Of a stretch of DNA of 64,000 bases, positions 18,237 through 29,300 are shown in pieces. The notes beneath the pieces are model-generated. The model ran no database searches, was not told the DNA's origin, and worked only from the letters and a program-made list of their open reading frames with translations. Source of the stretch: GCA-020344555 sp964405925 (GTDB lineage Bacteria > Planctomycetota > Phycisphaerae > UBA1845); NCBI GenBank assembly GCA_964405925.1, contig CAYOQG010000002.1, positions 1 through 64,000 on the forward strand, read 5' to 3'. Numbering within the stretch: position 1 is the first letter of the stretch; every line of letters begins with the position of its first letter. The translations under genes were made by a program, and so were the position numbers.

Positions 18237-19283
18237 ATGAGCGACCCGGCGACGTCGCTTTCATCCCAGGGAGATTGGCGTAGCGGCCGAACCGAGGCCG
18301 TCCGAGAGTTCTTGGCCAAGTACGCGCCCAGCGAACACGATGACCTCCTCCTGCAAATGTTGGTCACTGTTTGCCGTCTGGCCGCTGACGGTGCGGATCG
18401 GGGCGACTTGAAGATCCTCAACGCCGCTTTGAGAGAGCTGCGCTATGCCTTCAAGGTGTTCGCCCCATACATCGAGGTGCCTAAAGTCACGATTTTCGGC
18501 TCTGCTCGCACATCGGAAAAGCACCCTCAGTACCAAGAAGCTAAGAAGTTTGCAGAGCTTATCCAGCGGCAGGGATGGATGGTGATCACGGGGGCGGGCC
18601 TGGGAATCATGCGGGCCGGTCATCAGGGGGCAAGACGGGAAGCGAGCTTTGGCGTGGCCATCAGCCTGCCCTTTGAACAGGAGACCAATACGATCATCGC
18701 AGACGATCCCAAGCTCATCAACTTCAGGTACTTCTTCACCCGAAAGCTGATGTTCGTGAAGGAGGCAGAGGCGATCGTGCTGTTCCCAGGGGGGTTTGGA
18801 ACGTTGGACGAAGGGTTCGAGTCGCTGACCTTGGTGCAGACGCTCAAGGCAGCACCCGTCCCGATCGTGCTGTGCGAGGAGCCAGGGGGAACCTATTGGC
18901 GAGGGTGGAGAAGGTTCGTGGAAACCGAACTGCTGGCGAATGGGATGATCGACGTGGAAGACTTGAACTTGTTTCATATCACCGACCGGGCGGAGAGTGC
19001 CGTCCAGGAGGTGGTGAGTTTTTACCGTCGTTACCATTCGTCGCGGTATGTGGGCGAAACGCTGGTTTTTCGATTGAACAGCCGTCTCGATGTCGAAACA
19101 CTATCCGAGATTAACGACACCTTCGCCGATATTATCAGACGGGGGCGTTTCGAACAGACCGACGGACCAGTCGAGGGCGAGGACGACGCCTATCCGGCCA
19201 AACCAAGGCTGGCGTTTGCGTTTGATCGGCGAAGCGCCGGGCGGCTTCGGTTGTTGATCAACCGAATCAACGAACGCCCATAG
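18237..19283 (+). CDS. LOG family protein (cytokinin riboside 5'-monophosphate phosphoribohydrolase-like)
   Basis: A 348-residue protein with a Rossmann-like LOG domain. FGSARTSEKHPQY and GAGLGIMRAGHQGA are followed by the signature PGGFGTLDEGFE (near residue 182). It is longer than LOG itself (about 190), with an added N-terminal helical region and a C-terminal extension, like the TIGR00730-related long form. Family members cleave nucleoside monophosphates to base and ribose phosphate. ATG 18237 follows a GGAG-like sequence. It precedes the MoxR operon by 91 bp. Confidence 0.85.
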   Translation: MSDPATSLSSQGDWRSGRTEAVREFLAKYAPSEHDDLLLQMLVTVCRLAADGADRGDLKILNAALRELRYAFKVFAPYIEVPKVTIFGSARTSEKHPQYQEAKKFAELIQRQGWMVITGAGLGIMRAGHQGARREASFGVAISLPFEQETNTIIADDPKLINFRYFFTRKLMFVKEAEAIVLFPGGFGTLDEGFESLTLVQTLKAAPVPIVLCEEPGGTYWRGWRRFVETELLANGMIDVEDLNLFHITDRAESAVQEVVSFYRRYHSSRYVGETLVFRLNSRLDVETLSEINDTFADIIRRGRFEQTDGPVEGEDDAYPAKPRLAFAFDRRSAGRLRLLINRINERP

Positions 19284-19374
19284 CTTTGGTTTTGTGCTCT
19301 AGATCCGGCGCGTCAGCCTGCTTGTGGTCCCGACGCGTGTTAGGACTACGCCTGTATAAGGGGGAGCTTCTTCT

Positions 19375-20463
19375 ATGTCTTCCGAACCGGCCCGCGACGG
19401 CGGGGAAACGACCGGTGGCACGCCTGACGACGTGGCCATCGTTGAGAAACTGGCCAACGCCTACCAGCAGATCCGATCCGAGCTGGGCCGTGTCATCGTT
19501 GGACAGGAGGCTGTCATTGAGCAGCTCCTGATCGTACTGTTTTCGAGAGGCCACTGCATTCTGGAAGGTGTTCCCGGGCTGGCGAAAACGCTGCTGGTCA
19601 GCACGCTCTCGCGGCTGCTCTCCTTGAGTTTTTCGCGAATTCAGTTCACACCCGACCTGATGCCATCAGACATCACCGGTACTGAAGTCATTGAGGAGGA
19701 TCGAGGCACGGGTTCGCGTTCGTTGCGGTTCGTGAAAGGGCCGGTGTTTGCGAATGTGGTTTTGGCAGACGAGATCAACCGCACGCCGCCCAAGACACAG
19801 GCTGCTTTGCTCGAGGCGATGCAGGAAAATCAGGTCACCGCGGCGGGCTTCCCGCATAAGCTGCCCAAGCCGTTCTGTGTGCTGGCGACCCAAAACCCGA
19901 TCGAGCAGGAAGGGACCTACCCCCTTCCCGAGGCTCAGCTGGACCGGTTCATGTTCAAGGTGCGCGTCGACTATCCGTCGGAGGAGGAAGAGGTTCAGAT
20001 CGTACGGATGACAACGGCGCCGCAGGACATCGAGCTGGAGCGGACGCTGGCCGCCCGCGACATTCTTGCCCTTCAGGATATCGTACGGCGGGTCCCGTGC
20101 GCCGATCATGTCATCCGGTATGCCACCAGGATGACACGCTTGACGCGGGTGGATAAGGGTGACGTTCCGCAGTTTATCAAGGACTACGTCGCATGGGGCG
20201 CCGGACCCCGCGCCTCACAAAACCTCGTGCTAACCGGCAAGGCCCGGGCGATCCTCAAGGGAAGATACTACGTGTCCACGGAGGACATCGGGGCCGTGGC
20301 GCACCCGGTTCTGCGTCACCGCGTGCTGACCAATTTCAACGCAGAAGCTGACGGGGTGCAGAGCGACGATCTCATTGATCAGCTAATTGAAGTTGTAGGG
20401 GTCGAGGAGGAATCGGGAATAGACACGGCCATGGCGAGCCGCGTGTTTGCGGACAGTGACTGA
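19375..20463 (+). CDS. MoxR-type AAA ATPase
   Basis: A 362-residue AAA ATPase. Walker A is GVPGLAKT (residues 65-72), Walker B is VVLADEINR (about 125-133), and sensor and lid features follow (ATQNPIEQEGTYPLPEAQLDRF). MoxR proteins act as chaperones for metal or cofactor loading, or for complexes containing von Willebrand A domains. ATG 19375 has GGGGGAG nine bases upstream. It is the first gene of a run with DUF58 and two VWA membrane proteins, the classic MoxR/Bat-type arrangement. Confidence 0.93.
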   Translation: MSSEPARDGGETTGGTPDDVAIVEKLANAYQQIRSELGRVIVGQEAVIEQLLIVLFSRGHCILEGVPGLAKTLLVSTLSRLLSLSFSRIQFTPDLMPSDITGTEVIEEDRGTGSRSLRFVKGPVFANVVLADEINRTPPKTQAALLEAMQENQVTAAGFPHKLPKPFCVLATQNPIEQEGTYPLPEAQLDRFMFKVRVDYPSEEEEVQIVRMTTAPQDIELERTLAARDILALQDIVRRVPCADHVIRYATRMTRLTRVDKGDVPQFIKDYVAWGAGPRASQNLVLTGKARAILKGRYYVSTEDIGAVAHPVLRHRVLTNFNAEADGVQSDDLIDQLIEVVGVEEESGIDTAMASRVFADSD

Positions 20464-20576
20464 AAACGCCAGCAAGTGGGCTGGCCGGTGATCTGCCGAA
20501 CAGGTGCACGACCCAGGCCTGATCCGGAGAATGGCCCTTTGCGGGCACTCGTCGTATATCCAACCCGAAGCGTTCC

Positions 20577-21521
20577 ATGGAATCATCCGATCTCGACTAT
20601 CGACGTTACCTCGATCCTGCGGTGCTCGCAAAGATCAGCGGTCTGGAGCTGCGGGCACGGTTGATCGTCGAGGGGTTTTTCAGTGGAATACACCACAGCC
20701 CCACTCACGGGGCATCGGTCGAGTTCGCCGATCATCGGGCGTACACCCAAGGCGATGATCTTCGCTACATCGATTGGAAGCTGTACGGAAAGACCGACAA
20801 GTATTACATCAAGGAATTCGAGCAAGAGACCAATCTGAACCTGATGTTGGTGGTCGACAACAGCGAGTCGATGCACTACCGGTCGTCAGAAGCGAGTATG
20901 ACGAAGTACGATTATGCGACGGCAGCAGCCGCAGCCACCGGATATCTCGCGGCTCAGCAGCAAGATTCCGTCGGGCTGACCCTCTTCGACGAGCATCTGA
21001 CGGCGTTTATCAGACCCTCCAACGGCACCCTGCATTGGAAAACGCTCGTAAAGGAGCTAGCCAGTCAAACCCGCCGGGCCAAGACCTCGATGGAACGCGT
21101 GCTGCACGAACTGGCGGAGCGCATAGGCCACCGCATGCTGATCATTCTGATCAGTGATCTCTTCGACGAGCCCCGGCGAACGCTGAGGGGTCTGAAACAC
21201 TTGCGGTATATCCAACAAGAGTTGGTCGTTTGGAACATTTGGGAACCGGCAGATCTCAGACTGCACTTCAGAGGTCCGGTGATGTTTGACGGTCTGGAGT
21301 TGGCGGGCAAGCTCCTGATCGATCCCCGCTCGCTGCGGACGCGGTACGTGGAGGAGGTCGGACAATTCCAAAGTGAGCTTCGGTCGGGGTGTGGGCACAT
21401 GCAGATCGACTATGTCCTGTTTGACACCGCGGCATCGCTCGACACTGCCTTGAGCGGCTACCTGGCCACACGAAGTGCGAGGCTTCGGCAACGCTCGTCG
21501 CGGGTTTTGGGAGCAGGATAA
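20577..21521 (+). CDS. DUF58 domain protein
   Basis: A 314-residue cytoplasmic VWA-like protein. The DUF58 core appears as GDDLRYIDWKLYGKTDKYYI, a signature of the family, and a VWA-type MIDAS-like segment follows in MLVVDNSESMHY (D-N-S-E-S). It is the usual second member of MoxR operons. It starts at ATG 20577 and ends six bases before the start of the next gene. Confidence 0.92.
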   Translation: MESSDLDYRRYLDPAVLAKISGLELRARLIVEGFFSGIHHSPTHGASVEFADHRAYTQGDDLRYIDWKLYGKTDKYYIKEFEQETNLNLMLVVDNSESMHYRSSEASMTKYDYATAAAAATGYLAAQQQDSVGLTLFDEHLTAFIRPSNGTLHWKTLVKELASQTRRAKTSMERVLHELAERIGHRMLIILISDLFDEPRRTLRGLKHLRYIQQELVVWNIWEPADLRLHFRGPVMFDGLELAGKLLIDPRSLRTRYVEEVGQFQSELRSGCGHMQIDYVLFDTAASLDTALSGYLATRSARLRQRSSRVLGAG

Positions 21522-21527
21522 GTGGTG

Positions 21528-23864
21528 ATGGGAGCCATCCTGTCGCAAGTTTTTCCGTTTGTGCATCCTGGGCTGGCTGCCGCCGCCCTGGCGATGGGTT
21601 TGATTCCGATCCTGGTCCATCTGGTCAATCGACGTCGCTATGTGCGGCTGCCGTGGGCAGCCATGAAGTTTCTGCTGGCAGCCCATCGTCGAAGTGCGCG
21701 GCGGGTACGACTCGAGCAATGGCTGCTGCTTCTTACGCGGGTGAGCCTGATCGTGCTGGTGGGCTTCGCCCTGGCTCGACCTTATCTACCGGGGTCTTTT
21801 ATCCTGCCGTTTCCATCGGCCCGGGTCCACCGGGTGCTGCTTGTAGACAACTCGCTATCCATGAAGGCCAAGACCGAGGATGGCCAATCTCGCTTCGAGC
21901 TTGCCAGAAGTTACGCGGAGGCGTTGCTCGAGTCATTGCCCCGAACCGATGCTGTCAGCGTTGTGACACTGGCCGATCCGGCGGAAGCGGTCATCGCCCA
22001 AGCGGCTTATGACCGCCGGTTTGTCCGTGAGCGGCTTGCCGCCATCGAGGTGACCCAGCGGGCCACAGATACGGTGGGGGCAATTGGCCTGACTTTGGAA
22101 ATCATCGAGGATTCGCCGCTTCCTGCTGGCAACCAGGTCGTATATATAATCTCCGACTTCCCGGAGTACATCTGGGCGTCTGCGACACCGGTGAATCCTA
22201 CACCGGCGGTGCGGATGACGCGACAGCTTGCTGACACGCTTGTGGATTCCTCCTCGGACTTGGTGCTCTTCATCGCCGCATCCGCCCGGCGGCCCATCGA
22301 AAACCTCAGCATCGCCAGCCTGACCACGGGATCGTCACTGACGGCGGTTGGGTTTCCGGTTGAACTGATCGTTGACATCGAGAACCACAATGCAATGAGT
22401 GTCCCTGACGCTTCCCTGCAGATTCGACGAGACGGAGAGATCATCCGACAGGAGCCGCTACCTCGCCTGCAGCCGCAGAAAGCGACGCGGGCGGTCATCA
22501 CCACAGCTTTTGGCACACCCGGAACCCATCTGATCGAAGCCCGCGTCTCACCCACCGCAGGCGGGCTGGCCAGTGAGGATTGGGATGCGTTGGCGGACGA
22601 CGACTTCCGCTATCTCTCCATCGACATACACACAACCAGCCCCATCCTGCTGGTCGACGGACGACCCGGTGGATCTGCGCCCGCGGCGGGCCAGACGGGA
22701 TATCTTGCCATGGCTTTGGCACCGCAACAGCGGCAGCTGGGACCTCGCCAAGCCGGCTGGCCAGCGGTGCTGGCACCCAAGGTGATCACCGAGTCAGAGC
22801 TTGGTGGTGAGGTGCTCGCCGACTACGACGCCGTGATGCTGTGCAATGTGCAGCGGCTACCCAAGGAGATCTGGAATCGGTTGGAGCGATTCGTGGATCA
22901 GGGCGGTGGGCTCATGGTCTTCGGGGGAGACCTAGTTAGCGCGGACAATTACAACCGCTTTGGCTACGCCGACGGAGCCGGTGTGCTGCCGGGTAGGATC
23001 GGCGACCCACGCCCAGGGGGCTTATGGTCTTCGAAACGGGACACATGGGTGCAGTTCAAAGGGGATGGACTTGAGCATCCGATCGTCGCGGAGTTTGCAG
23101 AGGTGGCCGAGAGTGGGTTGTTCTCGGCCCGGATTCAGAACTACCTCCCCCTCGAGCCGGAATCTGGCAAGGCAGACACCGTGCTGAGATATACGAACGA
23201 CGATCCGGCACTAGTGGCGAGCAGCTTTGGCGCAGGACGGGTCCTGCTGTGCACGACCACGGCCAACATGGACTGGACGAACCTGCCTGCCAGGGGAGAC
23301 TACGTTTCGCTCATGCTAAACGCTGTGGCTTACCTTTCCCCCACGCGCGGCCAGCATCGAAATGTTATGGTTGGAGGGGTGTTCCGGGAGCCGTTGACGC
23401 CAATCGAGAGCTCGATGTCACTGCGAGTCACTTCCAGCGACGGAGTGGTCTCGCAGCCATCTTTGGTTCCCTACGCTTCGGGACTTGCCCTGGAGTATGG
23501 GCCGATAGAGCGCGCGGGCGCCGCCACCGTCTCGATTGGCCCCACAGTGAGGACGTTCACGGCCAACGTGGACGTTGACGAATCCCGTCTTGCACACATG
23601 GACGCGGAGAGGCTGACCCGTCTTATTGATCGACCGCTGGAAGTGATTGACGCCCCGCCGCGGCGGGTTCCAGCAAGGGTGGTCCCCGCTCGAGGGCGAT
23701 CGGCAGAGTTGTCCTCGATTCTGTTCTACTTGGTTGTCGGATTGTTGTTCGCCGAGATGACGTTGGCGATGTGGTTTGGCACACGATCAACGCAGGAGTC
23801 GCCGGCCCGCCGCCGCAGCGGGTCTCGGGCCAGCCGAACTGTTTTCGCCCGCAGGCGGGCATAG
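21528..23864 (+). CDS. BatA/VWA-domain membrane protein
   Basis: A 778-residue membrane protein. The N-terminal BatA part has a helix, then MGLIPILVHLVNRRRYVRLPW, then a second helix. A VWA domain with DNSLSMKAK (MIDAS) follows, then a class I glutamine-amidotransferase-like beta/alpha region (around GGGLMVFGGDLVSADNYNRF). A C-terminal membrane helix lies near residue 745. The preferred start is ATG 21528; two GTG codons just upstream are alternatives. These proteins are thought to sit in the cytoplasmic membrane with MoxR/DUF58 partners in an assembly of unknown substrate. Confidence 0.9.
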   Translation: MGAILSQVFPFVHPGLAAAALAMGLIPILVHLVNRRRYVRLPWAAMKFLLAAHRRSARRVRLEQWLLLLTRVSLIVLVGFALARPYLPGSFILPFPSARVHRVLLVDNSLSMKAKTEDGQSRFELARSYAEALLESLPRTDAVSVVTLADPAEAVIAQAAYDRRFVRERLAAIEVTQRATDTVGAIGLTLEIIEDSPLPAGNQVVYIISDFPEYIWASATPVNPTPAVRMTRQLADTLVDSSSDLVLFIAASARRPIENLSIASLTTGSSLTAVGFPVELIVDIENHNAMSVPDASLQIRRDGEIIRQEPLPRLQPQKATRAVITTAFGTPGTHLIEARVSPTAGGLASEDWDALADDDFRYLSIDIHTTSPILLVDGRPGGSAPAAGQTGYLAMALAPQQRQLGPRQAGWPAVLAPKVITESELGGEVLADYDAVMLCNVQRLPKEIWNRLERFVDQGGGLMVFGGDLVSADNYNRFGYADGAGVLPGRIGDPRPGGLWSSKRDTWVQFKGDGLEHPIVAEFAEVAESGLFSARIQNYLPLEPESGKADTVLRYTNDDPALVASSFGAGRVLLCTTTANMDWTNLPARGDYVSLMLNAVAYLSPTRGQHRNVMVGGVFREPLTPIESSMSLRVTSSDGVVSQPSLVPYASGLALEYGPIERAGAATVSIGPTVRTFTANVDVDESRLAHMDAERLTRLIDRPLEVIDAPPRRVPARVVPARGRSAELSSILFYLVVGLLFAEMTLAMWFGTRSTQESPARRRSGSRASRTVFARRRA

Positions 23865-23871
23865 GCTAAGC

Positions 23872-26352
23872 ATGACAGGGCTTATAGAGTGGCTTCTTGA
23901 CCTGCAGAACATACGACTAGGTCGGGATGCGCCTCTGATTCTTAGGTGGAGTGACGCCGTCGAGGCATGGAAGCTCCTCGCCATCGGGCTTGCGGCGGTG
24001 ACGCTGGTGACCCTTGTGTATCGACGCGAGCGAGTCTCGCCTGCACGCAAGACGGTGCTCGCCGCGCTGCGCTGCGGCCTCATCGCCCTGGTCGTCGCCG
24101 TATTGTGTCAGCCGTCACTGGTCCTGCAACAAGACCGCATCGAGCCTTCACATGTCGCCCTGCTGTTGGACACTTCGTTGAGCATGCGGACGAACGAATC
24201 GTATCGCGATGAGACGCTCGCCGAGGCGGTGGCACGTGGTGCGGGCCTTGAGGATGTCGGCGAGCTGGGGAATTACTCCCGGCTCGGGCTTGTCCAGCGG
24301 GCCCTTACGCGGGATGGCGGCGCCCCCCTTCGACAACTGCTCACGCGCAACGGCGTTCAGCTTTACACCTTCGGCAGCCATGTCGAGACTCAGGGATTCG
24401 CGGCTGATCCAGATGGAACAGAAGAGCTGGCCGCCGCCGTGCAGAGCGTCGAAGCGTGGGAGCCCGGCACAGACCTAGCCAACGCGATTCACCACGTCAT
24501 CGAGAAGGCCCAGGGACGGCGGCTGGCTGCTGTTGTCTTGGCTTCCGATGGGCAAGCGACCTCCCCCACGGACCTAAAGGACACCCTGGACCAAGCACGG
24601 GATCGGCAACTACCGGTTTTGCCCATTCGGATCGGCTCGACGGCGAAGCTGCGTGACAGCGAAATCGTGTCAGTTCGGGCAGAGGAGAGCGTCTTTGTGG
24701 ACGACATTGTGGCCGTCGAGGCTCAGGTCGCGGCGCGCGGATTGGCGGAACCGACTCCCCTCGAGATTCGGCTGGTCGACAACCGAGATGACACTGTCCT
24801 GGCGTCTGAGTCGTTGCTGTTTGATCCACCTTCGGATTTGGCCACGGTCGAGCTGCGGATAAAACCAGAGAAGACCGGCCCGGCCAGCTACCGTGTCGAA
24901 GTATCCCCCCTACCGGATGAGCTCACGGCCGAGAATAACGCCCAGCGGGTCGACATCCGGATCCTCGACAACCGTTTGCGTGTGCTCTATGTTGAGGGTT
25001 ACCCGCGCTATGAATACCGCTACCTCAAGAACGCTTTGTTGCGCGAGAAAACCGTGGAGCTCAGCGTATTGCTGCTCGAGGCGGACGAGGTGTTTGTCCA
25101 GGAAGGCAGCGACCCGATCCGCCGCTTCCCGGAGACGCCTCAGGAACTCAACCAATACGACGTGGTGCTTTTCGGCGACGTCGACGTTCGTGCCGGATGG
25201 TTGACACAAGCTCAGATGGACATGCTGTTGGATTTCGTGGGCAACGAAGGTGGTGGGTTTGGCATGATTGCCGGGGAACGCTTCGCCCCGCATCGTGTTC
25301 TCGGGACGGTGCTGGAGAAGCTGATTCCGGTCCGGATCGATCCTTCCTTTCTCGGGCGTTACGATCGAGCGCTTTTATCTGGATTCCACCCACGTCTTAC
25401 GCCCGAGGGCCGACAAAGCCGGGTCTTTCGTTTCGAAGCCGACCGCGATGAGAGTCAGCGGGTCTTCGAGGCGTTGCCTGAGCTGTTTTGGATTGCCCGT
25501 ACCCTCGGTGAGAAACCCGGGGCGTCGGTTCTGGCCGAGCACCCGACACTGCGAACCACATCGGGCCCCATGCCGCTTGTTGTCACGAGTCGATACGGGG
25601 GGGGCAGAGTTTTCTTTCAAGCGACGGACGACACGTGGCGCTGGAGACGTCACACCGGTGAGCTATTGCACGATACGTATTGGGTGCAGGTCGTCCGGGA
25701 GCTGATGCGGAGCTCGCGGGTGTCACTGGATCGTCGCTTTGAGATTAGAACAGATCGGCGTCTTTACCCCTACGGGTCACCCGTTCGGGTCCAGGTCGAG
25801 GTCTATGACTCGCATGTTCTTTCGCAGCTTGGCAATAACATTCAGCTTAATGTCCGGGGATTAGATGTCGCACCCACGGATCTTAACAGGACAGCTCATG
25901 ACCCGACGTTGCCGAGGGGCGCGCAAACGAGCGTGAGTGATCTTGTGGGACGGTTTCCGGTGCTGCGTCTGGCGGCTGAATCGAGCCTGTTTGAAGGGAC
26001 ATGGATACCTCCTTCACCGGGCCGTTTCGCCATCGAGGTCGCGGATCTGCCCGCCGCGGCGCGCCCGGGTGAGGCTCCGCCGTCCGCGCAGGTTCGTGTG
26101 GAAATACCCAACCTTGAGGCCCAGGCACCGGAGGCGGATCACGACGTGTTGGAGCGCATTGCTCGTGCCACAGGCGGGCAGGTGATTGAGTTGGACGCCC
26201 TCCAAGAGGCGTTTGGCATGGTTCGAGACCGGAGCGTGCGTGTTCCGGACGACATTGTCGAGCCATTGTGGGATTCCAGGTTGGTTTTGATGCTCTTCAC
26301 AGCAATGATATCACTGGAATGGTTGCTTCGAAAGCTATTTGGCTTGGTTTGA
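23872..26352 (+). CDS. VWA/GATase-like membrane protein
   Basis: An 826-residue protein. Two hydrophobic helices at the N-terminus (about 35-50 and 62-82) precede a VWA domain with MIDAS DTSLS starting at residue 100. An immunoglobulin-like stretch and a GATase1-like domain (GGGFGMIAGERFAPH) come next. The C-terminus carries a last membrane helix (LVLMLFTAMISLEWLL). It resembles the preceding gene in overall plan, so the two could form a heteromeric membrane pair. Start is ATG 23872, seven bases after the previous stop. Confidence 0.88.
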   Translation: MTGLIEWLLDLQNIRLGRDAPLILRWSDAVEAWKLLAIGLAAVTLVTLVYRRERVSPARKTVLAALRCGLIALVVAVLCQPSLVLQQDRIEPSHVALLLDTSLSMRTNESYRDETLAEAVARGAGLEDVGELGNYSRLGLVQRALTRDGGAPLRQLLTRNGVQLYTFGSHVETQGFAADPDGTEELAAAVQSVEAWEPGTDLANAIHHVIEKAQGRRLAAVVLASDGQATSPTDLKDTLDQARDRQLPVLPIRIGSTAKLRDSEIVSVRAEESVFVDDIVAVEAQVAARGLAEPTPLEIRLVDNRDDTVLASESLLFDPPSDLATVELRIKPEKTGPASYRVEVSPLPDELTAENNAQRVDIRILDNRLRVLYVEGYPRYEYRYLKNALLREKTVELSVLLLEADEVFVQEGSDPIRRFPETPQELNQYDVVLFGDVDVRAGWLTQAQMDMLLDFVGNEGGGFGMIAGERFAPHRVLGTVLEKLIPVRIDPSFLGRYDRALLSGFHPRLTPEGRQSRVFRFEADRDESQRVFEALPELFWIARTLGEKPGASVLAEHPTLRTTSGPMPLVVTSRYGGGRVFFQATDDTWRWRRHTGELLHDTYWVQVVRELMRSSRVSLDRRFEIRTDRRLYPYGSPVRVQVEVYDSHVLSQLGNNIQLNVRGLDVAPTDLNRTAHDPTLPRGAQTSVSDLVGRFPVLRLAAESSLFEGTWIPPSPGRFAIEVADLPAAARPGEAPPSAQVRVEIPNLEAQAPEADHDVLERIARATGGQVIELDALQEAFGMVRDRSVRVPDDIVEPLWDSRLVLMLFTAMISLEWLLRKLFGLV

Positions 26353-26368
26353 CACCCCTGTCGGAAGC

Positions 26369-29300
26369 ATGGAGCAGTACCAGCTAGTTCGACGTCTTAC
26401 CGTGCTACGGGCGAGCGTGCAGCGCCGGCTGGTTGTGTACGGCGTCTGCGTTGTGCTGACAGGTTGTGTCACTGGGTTCTTGCTGCTCGTGCTGCTGGAT
26501 TGGCTGCTCCACCTTCCGTCGCTGTTGCGAAGCGCGTTGGCATTGGCCTTTTTGGCTGGATGGGTGACCGCTTCGGTGCACTGGGTCTTTCGCCCATTGC
26601 ATGCCCGACTCGGGATTGCACAGATTGCCTCTCAGTTGGAGAGGCATTTCAAGCCGCTGCAGGATCGGCTGACCAGCAGCGTGGACTTCCTTGAGCACGG
26701 CAACGCGGGCTCGACCAGCATGATGCAGCAGGTGGTCGACGGGACCGAACAGATCATCCGCAACGTCGCCCTGGAGTCGGCGCTGACGTTTGGGCCGCTG
26801 GTAAGGCGTGGTCTTCTCCTCTTGGCTGCCAGTTGCGCGTTGGCTACCCTTCTGTGGGCCGCACCCAGCTGGGCACGAACGGGACTATTTCGGTATGTCC
26901 ACCCCTGGGGGGGCATCGAGTGGCCGCGACGCGTTGCCATACTTCCCTTGACTGGGAATCAGATCGTTGCCGTAGGTGACTCACTCACGACCCGCATGCG
27001 CGTGCAGCGCGGTCTGAACGCCAGATTGCGGGCGATCGTACGACTTCGTGAACGTGACGGCGCAACATACACACTGGCCATGCAGCGCGAAACGGACGAC
27101 ACATTCTATGCCGGCATCGACACCGTCGCGGAGGATCTGACCTACTGGTTCGAAGCGGGTGACGACACGACAGCACGAAATCCCTACACGATTCGTGTGG
27201 TGCGGCGGCCGGAGGTGGTCGAGGCCTTGGCCCTGATCGAACCGCCCGCCTACGCGATGGACCCGTCACCTCGCATGCACGACTTGTTCGACGGGGCGGT
27301 CCGCGCTCCGATTGGCGGGCACGTACGCGTGAGGCTGCGAACGAACAAACCGGTTGCATCCGATCCTTCTCGCCGCGGCGGTCGGCTTGTGGGCTTGCGC
27401 ACCGAAGCCGGTGAGCTGATTCCCCTCGACGTTGATCCAAGCGACCAACACGGGCAAGCCGGGCCACCGGTGCTCACCACACGATTTCGTGTGGATCGCG
27501 ACATGCAATTCCGGGTGGAGCTTGTGGATGAGCACGGTTTCGAGAATCGCGGCGCTGCGACGCATTCCATCATCGCCGTCCCGGATGCAGCTCCAACAGT
27601 CACGATCGTTGAGCCCAAGGGCCCCGTAGACTTGACACCACAGGGATCCGTCCCGCTGGTCATTCGTGTCCAGGATGATTTCGGTGTCGAGCAGCTGGTG
27701 CTTGAGTTCGAGCAACCTGGTGGCAAGCCGCACACGATGCCCCTGACGGACGACCTCGAAGTTGCGGAGGATGGGGAGACTGTCGAGGGCACCGCCCGTT
27801 ATCTTTGGAATGTCGCTACGATGGCACTTTCTCCGGGTGACGTGCTGGTGTATTGGGCCGCGGCCACCGACAACCGCGTCACCGACCATGAGACCGGCCA
27901 AACCGCGCACTCCGCCCCCATGCAGATCAAGATCATCAGCGACGTGGAATTCAGCATCCGGCTTCGAAGTGATATCGCGCTAATCGAAGCCCGAATTCGC
28001 CAGGTGGCGCTCGATCAGGCGAGCTTGCTTGATCGCACGGCGGCACTGAGACAAAGCCCGGAAAAGCATGACCCTCTTGACCCTGCCCAACGGGAGACGG
28101 CGGGTGACCTCGCTGGTCGACAGGCCCGTCTTGTGACGCGGGTACGTGACCTCATCCGCGGCGGATTTGACAAGCTCCTTGAGCAGCTCGAGCATAATCG
28201 TACGGCTGACCAAGAGGTTCGCACCCACATCGTTCGTCTTAGCGAGGTGCTTCGACAGACAGCAGACGGACCCATGACTATTGCAAGCGTCGAGCTCGAC
28301 GAGGCCCGCGAGCGCACCCGGCCGGACGAACAGCAGGCCGGGCTGATCGAGGCCACGCGGCAGCAGCAAGTTGTCATCGATCGCCTGCGCGGCGTTCTAA
28401 GATTGATGTCGCAATGGGGGAGCTTCCACGAACTCGTGACCAGAGCCCGGAGCTTGCTCGATCGGCAAGCGGACCTGAAATCGCAGACGGCTGATCTCGG
28501 AAAACAGACCCTGGGCAAACCTGTCGACGCGTTGACCGAGACGGAAGCGAGCACGTTGCGACAGAATGCCCGACAGCAGGATCAGCTCGCCGATGAGGTG
28601 GAACAGCTCGTCGAGAAAATGATGCGGCTTATGGAGAAGGCGGAGCAGGAAGAGCCGTCCGATACAGATTCCGTTGACGCGGCACTCCGGGCGTCTCGGG
28701 CCCACAACGTGGCCAAACATGCACGGGCTGCGTCCGAGGCGATTTCGAGCAATCGGACCGCGGCAGCCACCGTCGAGCAGAAGGCCACTGCCACAGCTCT
28801 ACGAAAGATGATCGCAGCCCTGCGCGAGCGTGAGAGCCGACAGCTTGAACAACTGCAAAAGCGGCTGGGACAAATAGAGCAACTCATTGCTGCGATGATC
28901 GAGGATCAGGAGGCGCTGCGAAACGCAACCCATGAGGCGACCTTCATCGAAGCGGACGACGCCGGATATGCGGTGCTTGAAGAGGAGCAGCGAACACTGC
29001 GCCGAAACACCGAGCTGTTGGGCGATGACTTGGCTTCCGCACCCGCCGCGGCGGGCACACAGCGCGTGAGTCAGTTGGTCCGTCAAGCAGCGCTGCCGAT
29101 GGAAACGGCTGAGACCGAATTGCGGAAGCGTCAACCCGCCCTGGCGACTGTCGCCCAGGACGAGGCCCTGACCACGCTCAACGACGCTCTGACGCTGGTG
29201 AGGGAGCTCGCCCAAGAGACGGCGCAGGAAGCCCTGAGACGTTCGCTCGCTCAGATCCGTGAAGACCTCGAAGAGATCCTCGCCTTGCAGACCGAAGTGA